64,000 bases of DNA. It comes from a bacterium (GTDB lineage Bacteria; Pseudomonadota; Alphaproteobacteria; Caulobacterales; Caulobacteraceae). Position 1 is the first letter of the stretch; each line of letters begins with the position of its first letter. Below the pieces are notes generated by a model. That model saw only the letters and a program-made list of their open reading frames with translations. It had not been told where the DNA came from and did no database searches. Location of the stretch: positions 1 to 64,000 of the forward strand of contig JAVBXP010000035.1 in the NCBI GenBank assembly GCA_030824495.1, in the 5' to 3' direction. This document shows, in pieces, positions 7,425 through 17,822 of the stretch. Position numbers and translations under genes: made by a program.

Positions 7425-10160
7425 CTACCAGGTGATTCGCAAACCGGCCGCGGCGGCATGCGCCGCGCCGGTTGTGCGGAGTTCGGCGTCGTAGTTCGCG
7501 AATATATCGACAGACTTGCCCGCCGCCGCGAGGACGCCCAGGCCGACCAAAGCGCTGTCGCGGGCGGTGCGAGGCCCGCGAGATGTGAACGTGGCTGTCG
7601 GCGCGCCGATGAAGGCCGCCTGAAACTCCCCATGATCATCGAGGAACTCGTGCAGCCACTGGGCGCGCGCGGCGATCTGGCCCGACGTCTTGCCAAGCGT
7701 AAGCGGGGCTGAGAGCTCCAGGCCCAGACCACCCTCCAGGCTGTCGGCGTTGTTGGAGCCGGACACCAGCCCGAGACTGCCCACGCCCTGCTCGCTAAAG
7801 CCGTCCTGGCGAAGCCTGGCATAGCGAAGCGAGGCCAGCGGGCGGGCGGTCGCATCGCCCAAGTCGATTGCGTAGGACGCCTCACTGAAGGCGCTGATGC
7901 GTCGCCCGTCATAGTCGGCGCGAGCTCGGCCGCTGCCGCCGCCGAGAATTAGGGTCCGCTCGACCTCATTCGAAAGCGCTGCGTAGCTCAGCCAGCTATC
8001 CACCGCGATCGGGCCGCTGGCGTAGGCGCTGTAGAGCGCGCCTTCGTAGCTGGTGACTTCCCCCTTGCCGTCCCAGGCGTCGAAATCGACATCGGTAGCG
8101 CCATAGCCAAGACTGACGCCCACGCGCAGCGACGGCGAAACCTGCCAGTCGCGGCCGGCGACCAGGCCGCCCATGCTGTAGTCAGCGCCAGCGGCTTCGG
8201 CATCGCGGCCTTGGCGCCCCCATTGGCCGTAGCCCCGCAACCACACGCCGTCGTCTGACGCAGGCCCCGCTCTGAGGGCAGTCAAACGCGCCGGCAGGGT
8301 CTGGGCGAGCGGCAGGCCACCGGTCAGGGCGATGGAGGCGAGCGAGGCGTGAGCTTCCCCCGAGAGGCTGGCGAGCGATGCCCTGGCTTGCTCCGTGGAC
8401 GATCCCTGCAGCGCCATGGCGCCGAGCAGGAAGCCGAGGTCCCCCGCGCTCACGCCGCGCTCGAACGCGCCGCCAACCGCGCAGGCGTTGCTGCCCCTGC
8501 AAGCCGAACTATCATCGAACGCCAAGCGGTTCAGGGTCAGATAGACCGCGCCCGCGTCATAGCTGAGCGACGGTTTGAGATAGGCGTAGTCCTCGGCATA
8601 CACCCCATCGAACCGACCGATGACACCCTCGCCAGCTCTGACAAGGACCTCAGTGAAGGAGTTCAGATAGAGGCCAGGCGTGATGATGGCCTCGACCGCT
8701 CCACCCTCGAGATATGCCTCTCCACTGACCGCGAGCCGGTTGCTGAGGCCAAACGGCGTGATCTGGCCGACAACGACGCCGGTATCAGCGTTCACGAAGT
8801 CGCCGTCGATGCCAAGCGTCCCGGTCAGAAGCGCGTCGCCGGGCGCGACAAAGCCTTCGCTATGCACGGGCCCGCGCACCACGCCCCGACCGGCAAGGGC
8901 TCCGTCGTAGGCGATGAAGGTCGGTGAGGCGATGCCACCCATGACCGCCAGCAGCCCCTCGTTGACGCGCGTCGCGCCCGAATAGGTGCTCTGGCCATAG
9001 AGCACGAGCGTCCCGGCGCCGGACTTGGTCAGACCGCCAGCGCCGGAGATGTTGTTGTACCACTCGCTCGTTCCGCGCGGCTGAACGACATGGAAGTCGC
9101 CCCAATCGAAGCGACCTGGGCCATCCACCGCCCGGGCGACGTTCAGCAGGCCATAGCCGTAGACCTCATCCACACCAGGCGCGCCGAGATCGGTAGCGGT
9201 TCCTAGCAGGGTCTGACGCACCTGATCGGTGGTGAAATGGGGGAACATCTGCGTGACCAGGGCCGCGGCGCCGGCGACGTGGGGCGCCGCAAATGAGGTT
9301 CCATGGCCTTGCACATAGTCGCCAAAGGCGTCGGCCATCCAAAGACCGAACCCGTCGGTCTCGAAGTCGCCGCCCGGCGCGGCGAGGCACCAGGCCTTGG
9401 CCACACCACAAGCGTTCGCATAGGAGGCCAGCTCGCCCGTGAAGCCTACAGCGGTGACCGCGAGCCATCCGCGCTCCAGTTCCGGGAACAGGTAAGGCAA
9501 GCCGGCCTGGGTGGTCGGCTGGGCCCACCCATCATTGTGGGTGATGAAGATCACCAGGCCTTCGCGTTCAACCGCCCGCCGGGACGCCGCGACCAGATCG
9601 GGGTCGAAGGCCTCCATTTCGGCTGCGCTCCAACTGGTGATTTCCTGGTCATAGCCCCAGCTGTTGTTGAGAATTCGCACGCCGCGATCCATCAACCCAC
9701 CCCAGGCTTGCTGAAGCAGCGTGGCGTCCGAGGCCATGTTTCCATTTTCATCAAAGACACCGGCGCTGACGATGCGAGCGCCCGGGGCCACGCCATGGAT
9801 GCCGACACCGTCGCGCTTGCCGGCGATTATCGAGGCCACCGCCGTTCCGTGACCATTGCTGTCGGTCACCACCGGGGATCGCGCCACGTAGTCGTAGCCA
9901 CCCGCGACCTGGCCCTGGAGCTCGGGATGGTCCGTGGCCACGCCTGAGTCGATCACGCCGACCAGAACGCCGGTCCCATCGACGCCGCTCGCATAGGCGT
10001 AGTCGGCGCCGATCATGTTGACGCCCCACGAGTCTCGGAACTCAGTGGTGCGGTAGGTCCTCCGGTCTGTGGGGTCGCCCGCGGTCTGAGCCAGGGCGCC
10101 TGTCGTCAGGCAAGACGACAGCATCAGCGTCGCAAGGACGCTCTTGGACCTAAGATTCAC
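7425..10160 (-). CDS. subtilisin-type (S8) serine protease autotransporter
   Basis: 911-residue type Va secreted protein. A signal peptide (SKSVLATLMLSSCLTTGALA) is followed by an S8 passenger with the catalytic triad: Asp about 71 (GVIDSGVATDHPEL), His about 104 (NGHGTAVAS) and Ser about 290 (GTSFAAPHVAG). A beta-helical linker with autotransporter-associated repeats (GAGTLVLYGQSTYSGATRVN) follows. The last 250 or so residues form the outer-membrane beta-barrel, ending in an aromatic residue (GLRITW). I prefer the GTG at 10160, preceded by a G-run ribosome site; an ATG at 10217 would add 19 residues before the signal peptide. Expected role: surface or secreted protease. Confidence 0.9.
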   Translation of the reverse strand: MNLRSKSVLATLMLSSCLTTGALAQTAGDPTDRRTYRTTEFRDSWGVNMIGADYAYASGVDGTGVLVGVIDSGVATDHPELQGQVAGGYDYVARSPVVTDSNGHGTAVASIIAGKRDGVGIHGVAPGARIVSAGVFDENGNMASDATLLQQAWGGLMDRGVRILNNSWGYDQEITSWSAAEMEAFDPDLVAASRRAVEREGLVIFITHNDGWAQPTTQAGLPYLFPELERGWLAVTAVGFTGELASYANACGVAKAWCLAAPGGDFETDGFGLWMADAFGDYVQGHGTSFAAPHVAGAAALVTQMFPHFTTDQVRQTLLGTATDLGAPGVDEVYGYGLLNVARAVDGPGRFDWGDFHVVQPRGTSEWYNNISGAGGLTKSGAGTLVLYGQSTYSGATRVNEGLLAVMGGIASPTFIAYDGALAGRGVVRGPVHSEGFVAPGDALLTGTLGIDGDFVNADTGVVVGQITPFGLSNRLAVSGEAYLEGGAVEAIITPGLYLNSFTEVLVRAGEGVIGRFDGVYAEDYAYLKPSLSYDAGAVYLTLNRLAFDDSSACRGSNACAVGGAFERGVSAGDLGFLLGAMALQGSSTEQARASLASLSGEAHASLASIALTGGLPLAQTLPARLTALRAGPASDDGVWLRGYGQWGRQGRDAEAAGADYSMGGLVAGRDWQVSPSLRVGVSLGYGATDVDFDAWDGKGEVTSYEGALYSAYASGPIAVDSWLSYAALSNEVERTLILGGGSGRARADYDGRRISAFSEASYAIDLGDATARPLASLRYARLRQDGFSEQGVGSLGLVSGSNNADSLEGGLGLELSAPLTLGKTSGQIAARAQWLHEFLDDHGEFQAAFIGAPTATFTSRGPRTARDSALVGLGVLAAAGKSVDIFANYDAELRTTGAAHAAAAGLRITW

Positions 10161-10298
10161 GTAACCCCCCGGAAACGGTCCGGCGCTCACGGCGCAGGAC
10201 TTGACGGGTTTGGGCATGCGCTACGGGAAGCCGGAGATCAACCCGCTTTACGTGCATTTTTCTCGATTATAGTGTGTGGCGAGTAGACGTCCGCGCCC

Positions 10299-10847
10299 TT
10301 ACTTCAGCGGCCATCGTCCAAAGCAAGCGTAGTCGCCTGGTCCCCGCCCCCGGCCGATCAGCACGAATTCTCGGGCAAGCCAACAGACCGGATTCGCCAA
10401 TACGGTCGGCGCAATACGCGGGGCGCGGTAGGCGAGCGTCAGATGCGGCGTATATCGCCCCTTCGCCCGCAGAGGCCACCTCATCTTCGCCTCGCGCAGA
10501 AGAGCGTGCTGCAGGCGTGTCATGGCCGCCGTTGTCTCAGTCGCGCAACAGAGCACCAGACTGTTTCCAAAGCTGCAGGCCGTGGGCAGCACGATCTCGA
10601 AGGGAGCCGCCGCGACCGCCGCACCCACCTCTCTCATGGCGTCCAAGTCGCCCGACCCCACGTCAAGGCGCAGCCCCAACAACGAGATGTGGAAACGACC
10701 CGCCGGATATAGCGGCGCATCGCTAATCAGCTTGCCCGCCGCCGAAAGACGAGCGCCCGCGGCCGCGCCTGGCGTCACCGCAAAAAACACCACCTGCGCG
10801 CCATCCGAGGATGGCGCCGGGAGGTCGAGGCACGGCTGTTCGCTCAT
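10299..10847 (-). CDS. 2'-5' RNA ligase / cyclic phosphodiesterase family protein
   Basis: 182-residue 2H phosphoesterase-like protein. Two HxS/T motifs are visible, FHISLLG in the first half and PHLTLAY near the C-terminus, the catalytic pair of LigT/ThpR enzymes that act on 2'-5' RNA linkages or cyclic phosphates. The start ATG at 10847 has AAGGA upstream; in-frame codons before it lack conservation features. Substrate in vivo is unknown for most bacterial members. It is followed by the S8 autotransporter on the same strand after 138 bases. Confidence 0.75.
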   Translation of the reverse strand: MSEQPCLDLPAPSSDGAQVVFFAVTPGAAAGARLSAAGKLISDAPLYPAGRFHISLLGLRLDVGSGDLDAMREVGAAVAAAPFEIVLPTACSFGNSLVLCCATETTAAMTRLQHALLREAKMRWPLRAKGRYTPHLTLAYRAPRIAPTVLANPVCWLAREFVLIGRGRGPGDYACFGRWPLK

Positions 10848-11009
10848 GCTCAATTTCCTTGCTCGAACGAGAACAAACATAGAACAGATATTCACGGAGG
10901 CAACGGTGAGCTGTCATATCGACCCACCATCGTCGCCGAAGATCGACAACCCGGAGCGCCTGGCGTCTAACTGCGCCTGCCGGCCCCTTTCACGAGAGCG
11001 AGCAAAGCC

Positions 11010-11675
11010 GTGACCCAATCCGCCGCCATCGCGCCACGCCACTACCCGACCGCCGCGGCCAAGTGCGCCGATCTGGTGGTCCATGTCGTTGGCCTGACCC
11101 TGGCCCTGGTTGGCGGGATCGTGCTGCTCACCCTGGCGGTGAGAGACCAGTCGCTTAGTAAGGCGGTCGCCGTCGGCATCTACGCCGTGGGCCTGCTGGC
11201 GATGCTGGGCTTTTCCACCGCCTACAATTTCGCCAAGCCGGAGTATCGGCCGGTCCTGAGACGCCTGGACCATGCCGGCATCTTCCTGATGATCGCCGGT
11301 TCCTACACCCCGTTCACCACCCAGACTCTAAGCGGCGCCTGGGCCTGGGGCATGACTATCGCGGTGTGGTCGATCGCCCTGTTCGGCGCGCTCGGTAAGG
11401 TCTTCTTGCCAATCGTCGACCGGCGCCTGTGGGTCGCCGCCTACCTCGCGCTCGGCTGGATCATCGTCCTGGCCCTGAAGCCGCTGATCGACGGCGCCAG
11501 CCCTCTCACCCTGACCCTGCTGGTGGTGGGCGGCCTGCTCTACTCCACCGGCGTCGCCTTCTATGTGAACAAGCGGCTGCGCTTCGCCCGGGCGATCTGG
11601 CACGGCCACGTCGTCGCCGGAGCCGGCGCACACTGGGCGGCTGTCCTGCTGGGGGTCGTCCTGGCGACGCACTAA
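11010..11675 (+). CDS. hemolysin III family membrane protein
   Basis: 221 residues with seven predicted hydrophobic segments, the PAQR/HlyIII layout. Family marks are the early AAKCADLVVHVVGL segment, the HAGIFLMIAGSYTPF motif with its His and Ser/Tyr residues, and a late IWHGHVVAGAGAHW. These histidines match the metal site of HlyIII/AdipoR-like proteins. Despite the name, a hemolytic role is not established for most members; a membrane hydrolase or membrane-homeostasis role is suggested. It starts at a GTG; 162 bases separate it from the divergent 2H phosphoesterase gene. Confidence 0.85.
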   Translation: MTQSAAIAPRHYPTAAAKCADLVVHVVGLTLALVGGIVLLTLAVRDQSLSKAVAVGIYAVGLLAMLGFSTAYNFAKPEYRPVLRRLDHAGIFLMIAGSYTPFTTQTLSGAWAWGMTIAVWSIALFGALGKVFLPIVDRRLWVAAYLALGWIIVLALKPLIDGASPLTLTLLVVGGLLYSTGVAFYVNKRLRFARAIWHGHVVAGAGAHWAAVLLGVVLATH

Positions 11676-11870
11676 GCGGCGTGCCACGGATAGGACGCAG
11701 CGTGCGATCGCCGCTGACATCCAGTTCGGCTATGCCCGCACCGAGTAGTTCGCGAAGGCGAGCGCGGCTCAAGCGCCACTCTCGCCTGTGCGTCTGGCGC
11801 CGAACCGGTTAGGCCTTAGATTGGTTCGTTCATTTCGCGTTGCGGCGCCAACCGGAGCTTCGTCGCCCAC

Positions 11871-12269
11871 ATGGCTCAATCTGTCGATCGCTTCCTTCGC
11901 CACCGCCCACGCATTTCGACCCACGCACCGCTGGGCCGCGTGTTCAGCGTGACTCAGCAAAGCTGGGACCTGACCGACGACCCGAAGAAGATACCCCCGA
12001 TGATCGACGTCATCGCCACCGGCCGCAGCGCGGCGGAGGCGGCCGACCTGGCGAGAGCCGCCGCGGTCACCTTCAACCGTCACGGTTTCCACAAACCCTC
12101 AGGCGCTTGGTGGGCGTCGGAAGACGGCCGATTTCATCGCTTCGTGATCGGCAACCGAGGCCAGGCGTCGGCTACGCTAGTCGCCGGAATCGGCTTGGCG
12201 GGCATCCTCGCGGGCGCCGCGGGACTGGCCTTCGCCCAGCAACGCACCAAGGGCCGCAAGCGCTCCTGA
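11871..12269 (+). CDS. hypothetical protein with C-terminal membrane anchor
   Basis: Up to 132 residues; the convincing part begins near residue 24-28 (VFSVTQQSWDLTDDPKKIPP), so GTG at 11940 or 11949 may be the true start. The core looks like a small soluble domain (AADLARAAAVTFNRHGFHKPSGAWW is only partly quoted here by its ends AADLARAA and SGAWW). A single hydrophobic segment near the end (LVAGIGLAGILAGAAGLAFA) is followed by a basic tail, suggesting a tail-anchored inner-membrane protein. No family recognised. Confidence 0.5.
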   Translation: MAQSVDRFLRHRPRISTHAPLGRVFSVTQQSWDLTDDPKKIPPMIDVIATGRSAAEAADLARAAAVTFNRHGFHKPSGAWWASEDGRFHRFVIGNRGQASATLVAGIGLAGILAGAAGLAFAQQRTKGRKRS

Positions 12270-12392
12270 CAGGCCTGACGCCCGATGCGCTTGCATGACG
12301 CAGGTTGCCTGCGCCGCTAAGTAGGGTCAGGCGAGGTGTCGAAGCCAAGCCGACCTTCTCGCCGACCTGGATCAAGCGCTCGGAACCCTGTC

Positions 12393-13553
12393 ATGAGCTT
12401 CAAACACCTCTTTTCCCACGCCCTGGCTGCGGCGCCGGACCGATTGCACTTCGCGGCGCACAGCCACCACCTGTGGCCCGACGCCACCCGGACAGCGCAG
12501 CTCGCGGCCTGGGATGACGCCGCGCGCCTTGCGGACCTGAAGTGGGACAAGGTGATTGGGGAAGTGCTCCCGCAAGCTCAGCGTCATGTGGCCGGCGAGC
12601 TTGGCCTGCCCTCGCCCGAGACCATCGTCTTCGCCTCCAACACCCATGACCATCTGATCAAGCTGGTCTCCGCCATGGGCAAGTCCCAGATCCGGATCTT
12701 GTCGACCGACTCCGAGTTCCACTCGTTCCGCCGCCAGACCGAGCGCTGGGCCGAGAGCGGGCGCATTTCCCTGGAACTGGTCCCCCAGCATCCGCTTGAG
12801 ACCCTGACCGAACGCTTCCTGGCGCGGGCGACCGAGGGCGAGCACGACCTGATCTTCGTCAGCCAGGTCTTCTTCAACACTGGCAGGATCTTCGACGGGG
12901 TGGACGCTCTGGCGGCCCTGAGCACGCCGGCCGGCCCGTGGGTCGTCATCGACGGCTATCACGCCTTCTGTGCGATCGACGTGGACTTGGCGGCGGTGGC
13001 CGATCGCATCTTCTACCTCGGCGGCGGGTACAAATACGCCATGGCCGGTGAAGGCGCCGCGTTCCTCCATGCCCCGCCCGGGTTTGGCTCTCGGCCGGAG
13101 ATCACCGGATGGTACGCCGAGATCGCGCAACTGGAGGAAGCCTCCAGCGGGGTGCGGTATTCGCCAAACGCTCAACGTTTTGCCGGCGCCACCTTCGACC
13201 CTAGCGGCCTCTATCGCCTGCACGCCGCGTTCATGGCCCTGCGTGAGGCCGGCCAAACCACGTCCAGCATCTCCGCCCATGTCCGGGGCCTACACGAGCA
13301 GCTGCTTCAAGGCGTTTCGCGTGGCGACGCCGGCGCCCTTTCAGACGCCCAGTTGCTGAACCCGCTAGGCGCGGGCCAGCATGCCCGCTTCCTCGCCTTG
13401 AAGGACCCGCGGGCCGCCTTGTGGAAAGCCGCGCTCGCTGAGCACGACGTGCTGGTCGATGTCCGCGACGACGTCCTGCGGATAGGCCTGGCGATCTATC
13501 ACGACCCCGAGGACGTGGAGCGCTTCATCAGGACCTGTGCAGCGGCGCTCTAG
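12393..13553 (+). CDS. class V aminotransferase-fold PLP enzyme (kynureninase-like)
   Basis: 386-residue fold-type I PLP protein. The cofactor lysine is the K of YLGGGYKYAMAGEG (about residue 216), and the preceding VVIDGYHAF holds the Asp that pairs with the pyridine nitrogen. An N-terminal HFAAHSHHLWP replaces the usual substrate-loop sequence, as in kynureninase-like or SelA/cysteine-desulfurase-like relatives of unknown substrate. The start ATG has GGA eight bases upstream. It stands alone between two hypothetical genes, so the context does not identify the reaction. Confidence 0.7.
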   Translation: MSFKHLFSHALAAAPDRLHFAAHSHHLWPDATRTAQLAAWDDAARLADLKWDKVIGEVLPQAQRHVAGELGLPSPETIVFASNTHDHLIKLVSAMGKSQIRILSTDSEFHSFRRQTERWAESGRISLELVPQHPLETLTERFLARATEGEHDLIFVSQVFFNTGRIFDGVDALAALSTPAGPWVVIDGYHAFCAIDVDLAAVADRIFYLGGGYKYAMAGEGAAFLHAPPGFGSRPEITGWYAEIAQLEEASSGVRYSPNAQRFAGATFDPSGLYRLHAAFMALREAGQTTSSISAHVRGLHEQLLQGVSRGDAGALSDAQLLNPLGAGQHARFLALKDPRAALWKAALAEHDVLVDVRDDVLRIGLAIYHDPEDVERFIRTCAAAL

Positions 13554-13989
13554 CCGCTCCTGTCACTCCCACTCGACAATCAACGACAACCATAGATATT
13601 GATATTATTGGGTAATTTTTCCCAAAATTCGACGAATTCCGTCAGCAGCCATCTCAATATTCTGGACTGTTGAAGGCACAACCGGGGTTTAGCGCATCAG
13701 GTGGTCCAGCCATTCCGTCGAACCCCCGCCAGCCGCAGCCAAAGCCTGGAAATCCTGCGCCGCATGACGAGAGATTTCGACAAGAGGAACAACACGAAAA
13801 TCTCAAGTTACCTGGACGGCGCATTGGCGAAAGGTAATCCTTCCGCTTCACCCACTACGGATTGATGGAGCCCGCCGCCTGCCGCCTGCTCACCCCACCA
13901 CTCAACGCTGGCTGTGGTACGACACCGAGACGGCCGAGTGCGTCCCGCTGGATCAGCGCTCCTACCCGACGACGCCGTTCCGTGGGGAA
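13554..13989. other. 436-bp stretch without a convincing gene
   Basis: The first part is unusually AT-rich for this window and holds a small inverted repeat, TTGGG and CCCAA around an 8-base loop near 13,606-13,624, which may end the aminotransferase transcript though it lacks a T-run. The second part, from about 13,768, is an open frame continuous with the gene starting at 13,990 (it would read RWLWYDTETAECVPLD) but offers no ATG, GTG or TTG in that frame. This suggests the downstream gene has lost its original 5' end or uses a rare start. Confidence 0.4.
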
Positions 13990-14493
13990 ATGGTCCCGCG
14001 GCCCGAGTGGGTCTGCAGTGGGCCTGATGGCGGCTTGCACGAGGACGCCAGCTTTAGGCAGATAGACGTTGAAGTCGCCTGCCCCCCAAACGATCGGGAC
14101 GAGGTGAGTTGGGTCGGCGACTACGCACTCACCCTGGTCGCCCACAGTTGGCTATCTGAGATTCAAGACCTCATCGATCCGGGGCGGATACACCTGGGTT
14201 TGGTTCGCCGGAATGGCGAGATCGTCGAGGGATGGTCGACGATCCATGAATACCGCCCGCCCCCCTTGCTGGCCACGGAGGGTAGCACCAAGACCTGCCC
14301 AACGTGTGGTTACGCCTACACGGTGCTTCATGGCCGAGAATTTTTCTCAGATGAGGCCGTCCTGGGCAGGCCTCTCATCCTCAACAGCAACGGCATCTTC
14401 GTTCGGGAGGACTTGGCCCGCGCACGCAACTTGAGGACGCCTCGCGGCGCGTTTGAGCCAGGCTTGATTGAGTTCGAAACAGGCGGCCAGTAG
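13990..14493 (+). CDS. hypothetical protein with CPxCG zinc-knuckle-like motif
   Basis: 167 residues from the first ATG; no family recognised. It contains one CPTCGYAY motif (half a zinc ribbon) about residue 103 and is otherwise a soluble, acidic protein. Protein-like sequence continues upstream of this ATG for about 70 codons in the same open frame, so the annotated start may give a shortened product or mark a decayed gene. Neighbours are equally unassigned, which gives the 13.6-14.9 kb stretch the look of an acquired or degrading segment. Confidence 0.5.
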   Translation: MVPRPEWVCSGPDGGLHEDASFRQIDVEVACPPNDRDEVSWVGDYALTLVAHSWLSEIQDLIDPGRIHLGLVRRNGEIVEGWSTIHEYRPPPLLATEGSTKTCPTCGYAYTVLHGREFFSDEAVLGRPLILNSNGIFVREDLARARNLRTPRGAFEPGLIEFETGGQ

Positions 14494-14593
14494 GCGACTC
14501 GGCGCGGTCAGGCGAGGACCAAGTTGCGTATATGCCGCTGCAACGGCCAAGCCGTGGCGCCTCTGTCAGACTGCGGACGAACGACTCGATGGA

Positions 14594-14839
14594 ATGAACG
14601 GCGAGCTACTCACGCCCGATGCGGACCTGCTCTTTGACCGTGGCAGCTTCGGCGAGGACGCCGACGTGATGGTCTCGAGGCGCGTGGACAAACGCGACTT
14701 GCGCAGGCTCGGCTTTGGGCAGCTAGCGCTCGAGCACTTCGGCTTCGAAGAGGCGCCAGCCATCTGGATGGCGGACACTTTCGCTCCGCTACAACAGCGC
14801 TACCTCGCCTACCATCGCGCCGAGGTATTCATCGGGTAA
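14594..14839 (+). CDS. small hypothetical protein
   Basis: 81 residues from the ATG at 14594; a longer in-frame reading back to 14468 is possible but its first 40 codons are arginine-rich and look non-coding. The product is acidic and soluble (ELLTPDADLLFDRGSFGEDA) with no recognised domain. The weak ribosome-binding site and isolated position between an unassigned gene and guaA keep confidence low. Confidence 0.35.
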   Translation: MNGELLTPDADLLFDRGSFGEDADVMVSRRVDKRDLRRLGFGQLALEHFGFEEAPAIWMADTFAPLQQRYLAYHRAEVFIG

Positions 14840-14955
14840 CGGCTCCAGCCCGCCGGCGTCCCCAAAACGCCAACCCATGCAGAAGAGTGCGTAGGCGTTC
14901 TTATTGCCCATCGATCCGACGCGCTAACTTTGACCGGAAAACTCAAGCAGCGCCC

Positions 14956-16521
14956 TCACTCCCACTCGATAGTGCCCGGGGGCTTGGACGTGACGTCGTA
15001 GACGACGCGGTTCACGCCGCGGACCTCGTTGATGATCCGCGTCGCGCAGCGGCCCAGGACCTCCCAGGGGAACTCGAAGAAGTCGGCGGTCATGCCGTCC
15101 GTGGAGGTGACGGCGCGCAGGGCCAGCACGTCCTCGTAGGTGCGCGCATCGCCCATCACCCCGACCGTCTTCACCGGCAGCAATACGGCGAAGGCTTGCC
15201 AGATCGAGTCGTAGAGGCCCGCCTTGCGGATCTCGTCCAGATAGATGGCGTCGGCCTGTTGCAGCACGGCGACCTTCTCACGGGTGATCTCGCCCGGGAT
15301 GCGGATGGCCAGACCAGGGCCGGGGAACGGATGGCGGCCGACGAAGGCCGGCGGCAGGCCGAGCTCGACGCCGAGCACGCGCACCTCGTCCTTGAACAGT
15401 TCGCGCAGCGGCTCGACCAGCTTGAGCTTCATATAGTCCGGCAGGCCGCCGACATTGTGGTGGCTCTTGATCACCGCCGAGGGACCGCCGCGCGCCGAGA
15501 CGCTCTCGATCACGTCGGGATAGAGCGTGCCCTGGGCCAGGAAGTTAGCGCCGTCGATCTTGGCAGCTTCCTTGTCGAAGACGTCGATGAACAGGCGCCC
15601 GATGGTCTTGCGCTTGGTTTCCGGATCCGAGACGCCGGCCAGTTCGCCGAGGAACAGGTCGGCGGCGTCCACGTGGACCAGCGGGATGTTGTAGTGGTCG
15701 CGGAACATGGTGACGACCTGGGTCGCCTCGTCCTTGCGCAGCAGGCCGGTGTCGACGAACACGCAGGTCAGCTGGTCGCCGATCGCCTCGTGGATCAGCA
15801 CGGCGGCCACGGAGGAGTCGACCCCGCCGGACAGGCCGCAGATCACCTTGCCGTCGCCGACCTGGTCGCGGATCTTCTGGACCATCTCGCCGCGGAAGGC
15901 GGCCATGGTCCAGTCGCCCTTCAGCCCGGCGATCTTGTGGGTGAAGTTGCGCAGCATCAGCGCGCCGCGCGGGGTGTGGGCGACTTCCGGGTGGAACTGG
16001 ATGCCGTAGAAACGGCGTCCCTCGTCGGCGATCACGGCGAAGGGGGAGCCCTCCGACGAGGCCACGACGTGGAAGCCCTGCGGGATCGCCGTGATCTTGT
16101 CGCCGTGGCTCATCCAAACGGTTTCCTTGGCGCCGACCGCGCCCAGACCGTCCAGCAGCGGACTTTCGCGCTCGATCAGGATTTCCGCCCGGCCAAACTC
16201 GCGGGTGTGGCCGCCTTCGACGGCGCCGCCGAGTTCGGCGCACATGGTCATCTCGCCGTAGCAGATGCCCAGCACCGGCACGCCCAGCTCGAAGACCTTC
16301 TTCGTGACGGCGGGGCTTTCGTCTTCATGGACGCTGGCGGGGCCGCCGGACAGGATCACAGCCTTGGGCCCGAAGGCGTCGAGCATCGCCTCGACCTTGT
16401 CGAAGGGATGGACCTCGCAATAGACGCCGCTCTCGCGCAGGCGGCGGGCGATCAGCTGAGTGACCTGGCTGCCGAAGTCGACGATCAGGACGCGTTCGTG
16501 AGCGGGGGCTTGTTCAGTCAT
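14956..16521 (-). CDS. guaA: GMP synthase (glutamine-hydrolysing)
   Basis: 521 residues, standard length. The N-terminal class I glutamine amidotransferase domain has the nucleophile elbow GICYG (Cys about 90). The ATP-pyrophosphatase domain has the P-loop SGGVDSSV (about 236), and the C-terminal dimerisation domain ends in KPPGTIEWE, the invariant GMP synthase tail. It converts XMP to GMP with glutamine and ATP. The ATG overlaps the rsmB stop by four bases (ATGA), so translation is probably coupled. It completes the guanine pathway begun by guaB in the same cluster. Confidence 0.97.
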   Translation of the reverse strand: MTEQAPAHERVLIVDFGSQVTQLIARRLRESGVYCEVHPFDKVEAMLDAFGPKAVILSGGPASVHEDESPAVTKKVFELGVPVLGICYGEMTMCAELGGAVEGGHTREFGRAEILIERESPLLDGLGAVGAKETVWMSHGDKITAIPQGFHVVASSEGSPFAVIADEGRRFYGIQFHPEVAHTPRGALMLRNFTHKIAGLKGDWTMAAFRGEMVQKIRDQVGDGKVICGLSGGVDSSVAAVLIHEAIGDQLTCVFVDTGLLRKDEATQVVTMFRDHYNIPLVHVDAADLFLGELAGVSDPETKRKTIGRLFIDVFDKEAAKIDGANFLAQGTLYPDVIESVSARGGPSAVIKSHHNVGGLPDYMKLKLVEPLRELFKDEVRVLGVELGLPPAFVGRHPFPGPGLAIRIPGEITREKVAVLQQADAIYLDEIRKAGLYDSIWQAFAVLLPVKTVGVMGDARTYEDVLALRAVTSTDGMTADFFEFPWEVLGRCATRIINEVRGVNRVVYDVTSKPPGTIEWE

Positions 16522-17807
16522 TGCGGGGTCCATTTGGCGCGCTCAAGCACGGCGACGAAGAAGCCGTCGGTGGCCGAACTGCGGGGCGAAAGGCGAAGAT
16601 ATCCCTCCGCCGTCAGATGACGGACGAGGTTTGGGTTGTTGGTGGCCGGTATCACGCGGAAGTCCATCCAGCGCTCGAGGAAGGCGGCGACGCGGTCCTC
16701 GTCTTCCTCGGGCAGCACAGAGCAGGTGACATAGACGATCCGGCCGCCCGGCTTCACGTACTGAACGCCCAGGTCGAGCACCGCGTCCTGATCGGCCATG
16801 CGCTGCGCCAGGAGGGCAGGCTTCAACCGCCACTTGGTGTCTGGATGACGACGCCACGCGCCGGTCCCCGAGCAAGGGGCGTCGATGAAGACGACATCGA
16901 TCTTGTCTTCGAGATCCTTGAGCGCATTGGGATAGATCGGCGAGCGGACCTGGAGATTGCGCACGCCGGCCCGTTCGGATCGGCGGACCGTATCGGCCAG
17001 ACGGCGCGCCTCGCTGTCATAGGCGTAGATCTGGCCCTTGTTGGCCATGGCGGCGGCGAGCGCGAGCGTCTTGCCCCCTCCCCCCGCGCAGAGATCGAGC
17101 ACCTGCGATCCCTTTATGTCGCCCGCCGCCTCGGCGGCGATCTGGGAGGCGAGATCTTGCACCTCGAACCAGCCCTTGGAGAAGGCCGGCACGGTTTCCA
17201 GCGACGCGCCGCGCTGGCTCGGGTCGGGCGCGGCCATCCGTAGGGCGTTGGGCAAGACGCCCGTCGGCTCGGCATTGAGCGGGCCTAGCGCCTTGAGCGC
17301 CTGTTCGACATCGGTCTTCAAGGTGTTGACCCGAAGATCGACGGGGGCGCGTTCGGACAGCATCGCGCCTTCCAGCGCCGCATCGTCGCCGAAAGCCCGC
17401 GCCAGCGAGGCCTCAAGCCAGTCGGGATAGTCGCCGCGAACGGCGGCCGGCGCATCGGCCAGATCGCGGGGCTGGACCAGCGCGGTGCGTTCAGCCTCGG
17501 TCAAGGCGCCTGGACCATGTGGTTCGTCGCCAGCGGCCTCGGCGACCCGCTCCACCGGCCAGTTCCAGAACACATGCAGTGCGCAGAGCGTGGCCGCGCG
17601 CGGGCTGTCGTCAGCCATCCGCCAGCCGAGCGAACGGCGACGGCGCAGGACGTCGAGCACCAGGCCCGAAACCCAGGCGCGGTCCTTAGATCCAGCAAAC
17701 CGGGACGCATCACCCCACGCCTTGAGCGCCAGCTTCACAGGCCGGTGGCGCGTCTCGACGTCGGTGAGGATCTCGATGGCTGCGGAGAGGCGTCCGCCGT
17801 CACGCAA
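16518..17807 (-). CDS. rsmB: RsmB/NOP-type rRNA m5C methyltransferase
   Basis: 429 residues. An N-terminal NusB-like RNA-binding part precedes a class I SAM methyltransferase domain: SAM loop [19 protein letters not shown], motif [16 protein letters not shown] with its catalytic-site Cys, and motif [14 protein letters not shown] with the second (nucleophilic) Cys. These identify an m5C RNA methyltransferase of the RsmB/Sun family. The first available start is TTG at 17807, 15 bases after the MAPEG stop with a GAG upstream. It is embedded between guaB and guaA in one transcription direction. Confidence 0.88.
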   Translation of the reverse strand: MRDGGRLSAAIEILTDVETRHRPVKLALKAWGDASRFAGSKDRAWVSGLVLDVLRRRRSLGWRMADDSPRAATLCALHVFWNWPVERVAEAAGDEPHGPGALTEAERTALVQPRDLADAPAAVRGDYPDWLEASLARAFGDDAALEGAMLSERAPVDLRVNTLKTDVEQALKALGPLNAEPTGVLPNALRMAAPDPSQRGASLETVPAFSKGWFEVQDLASQIAAEAAGDIKGSQVLDLCAGGGGKTLALAAAMANKGQIYAYDSEARRLADTVRRSERAGVRNLQVRSPIYPNALKDLEDKIDVVFIDAPCSGTGAWRRHPDTKWRLKPALLAQRMADQDAVLDLGVQYVKPGGRIVYVTCSVLPEEDEDRVAAFLERWMDFRVIPATNNPNLVRHLTAEGYLRLSPRSSATDGFFVAVLERAKWTPQ

Positions 17808-17822
17808 GGGCTCTACTCACAT

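Noticed and set aside
14887-16620. Long 577-codon open frame on the plus strand opposite guaA
   Set aside because: It is antisense to a perfectly conserved guaA and arises from GC-rich codon bias; no domain or ribosome site supports it.
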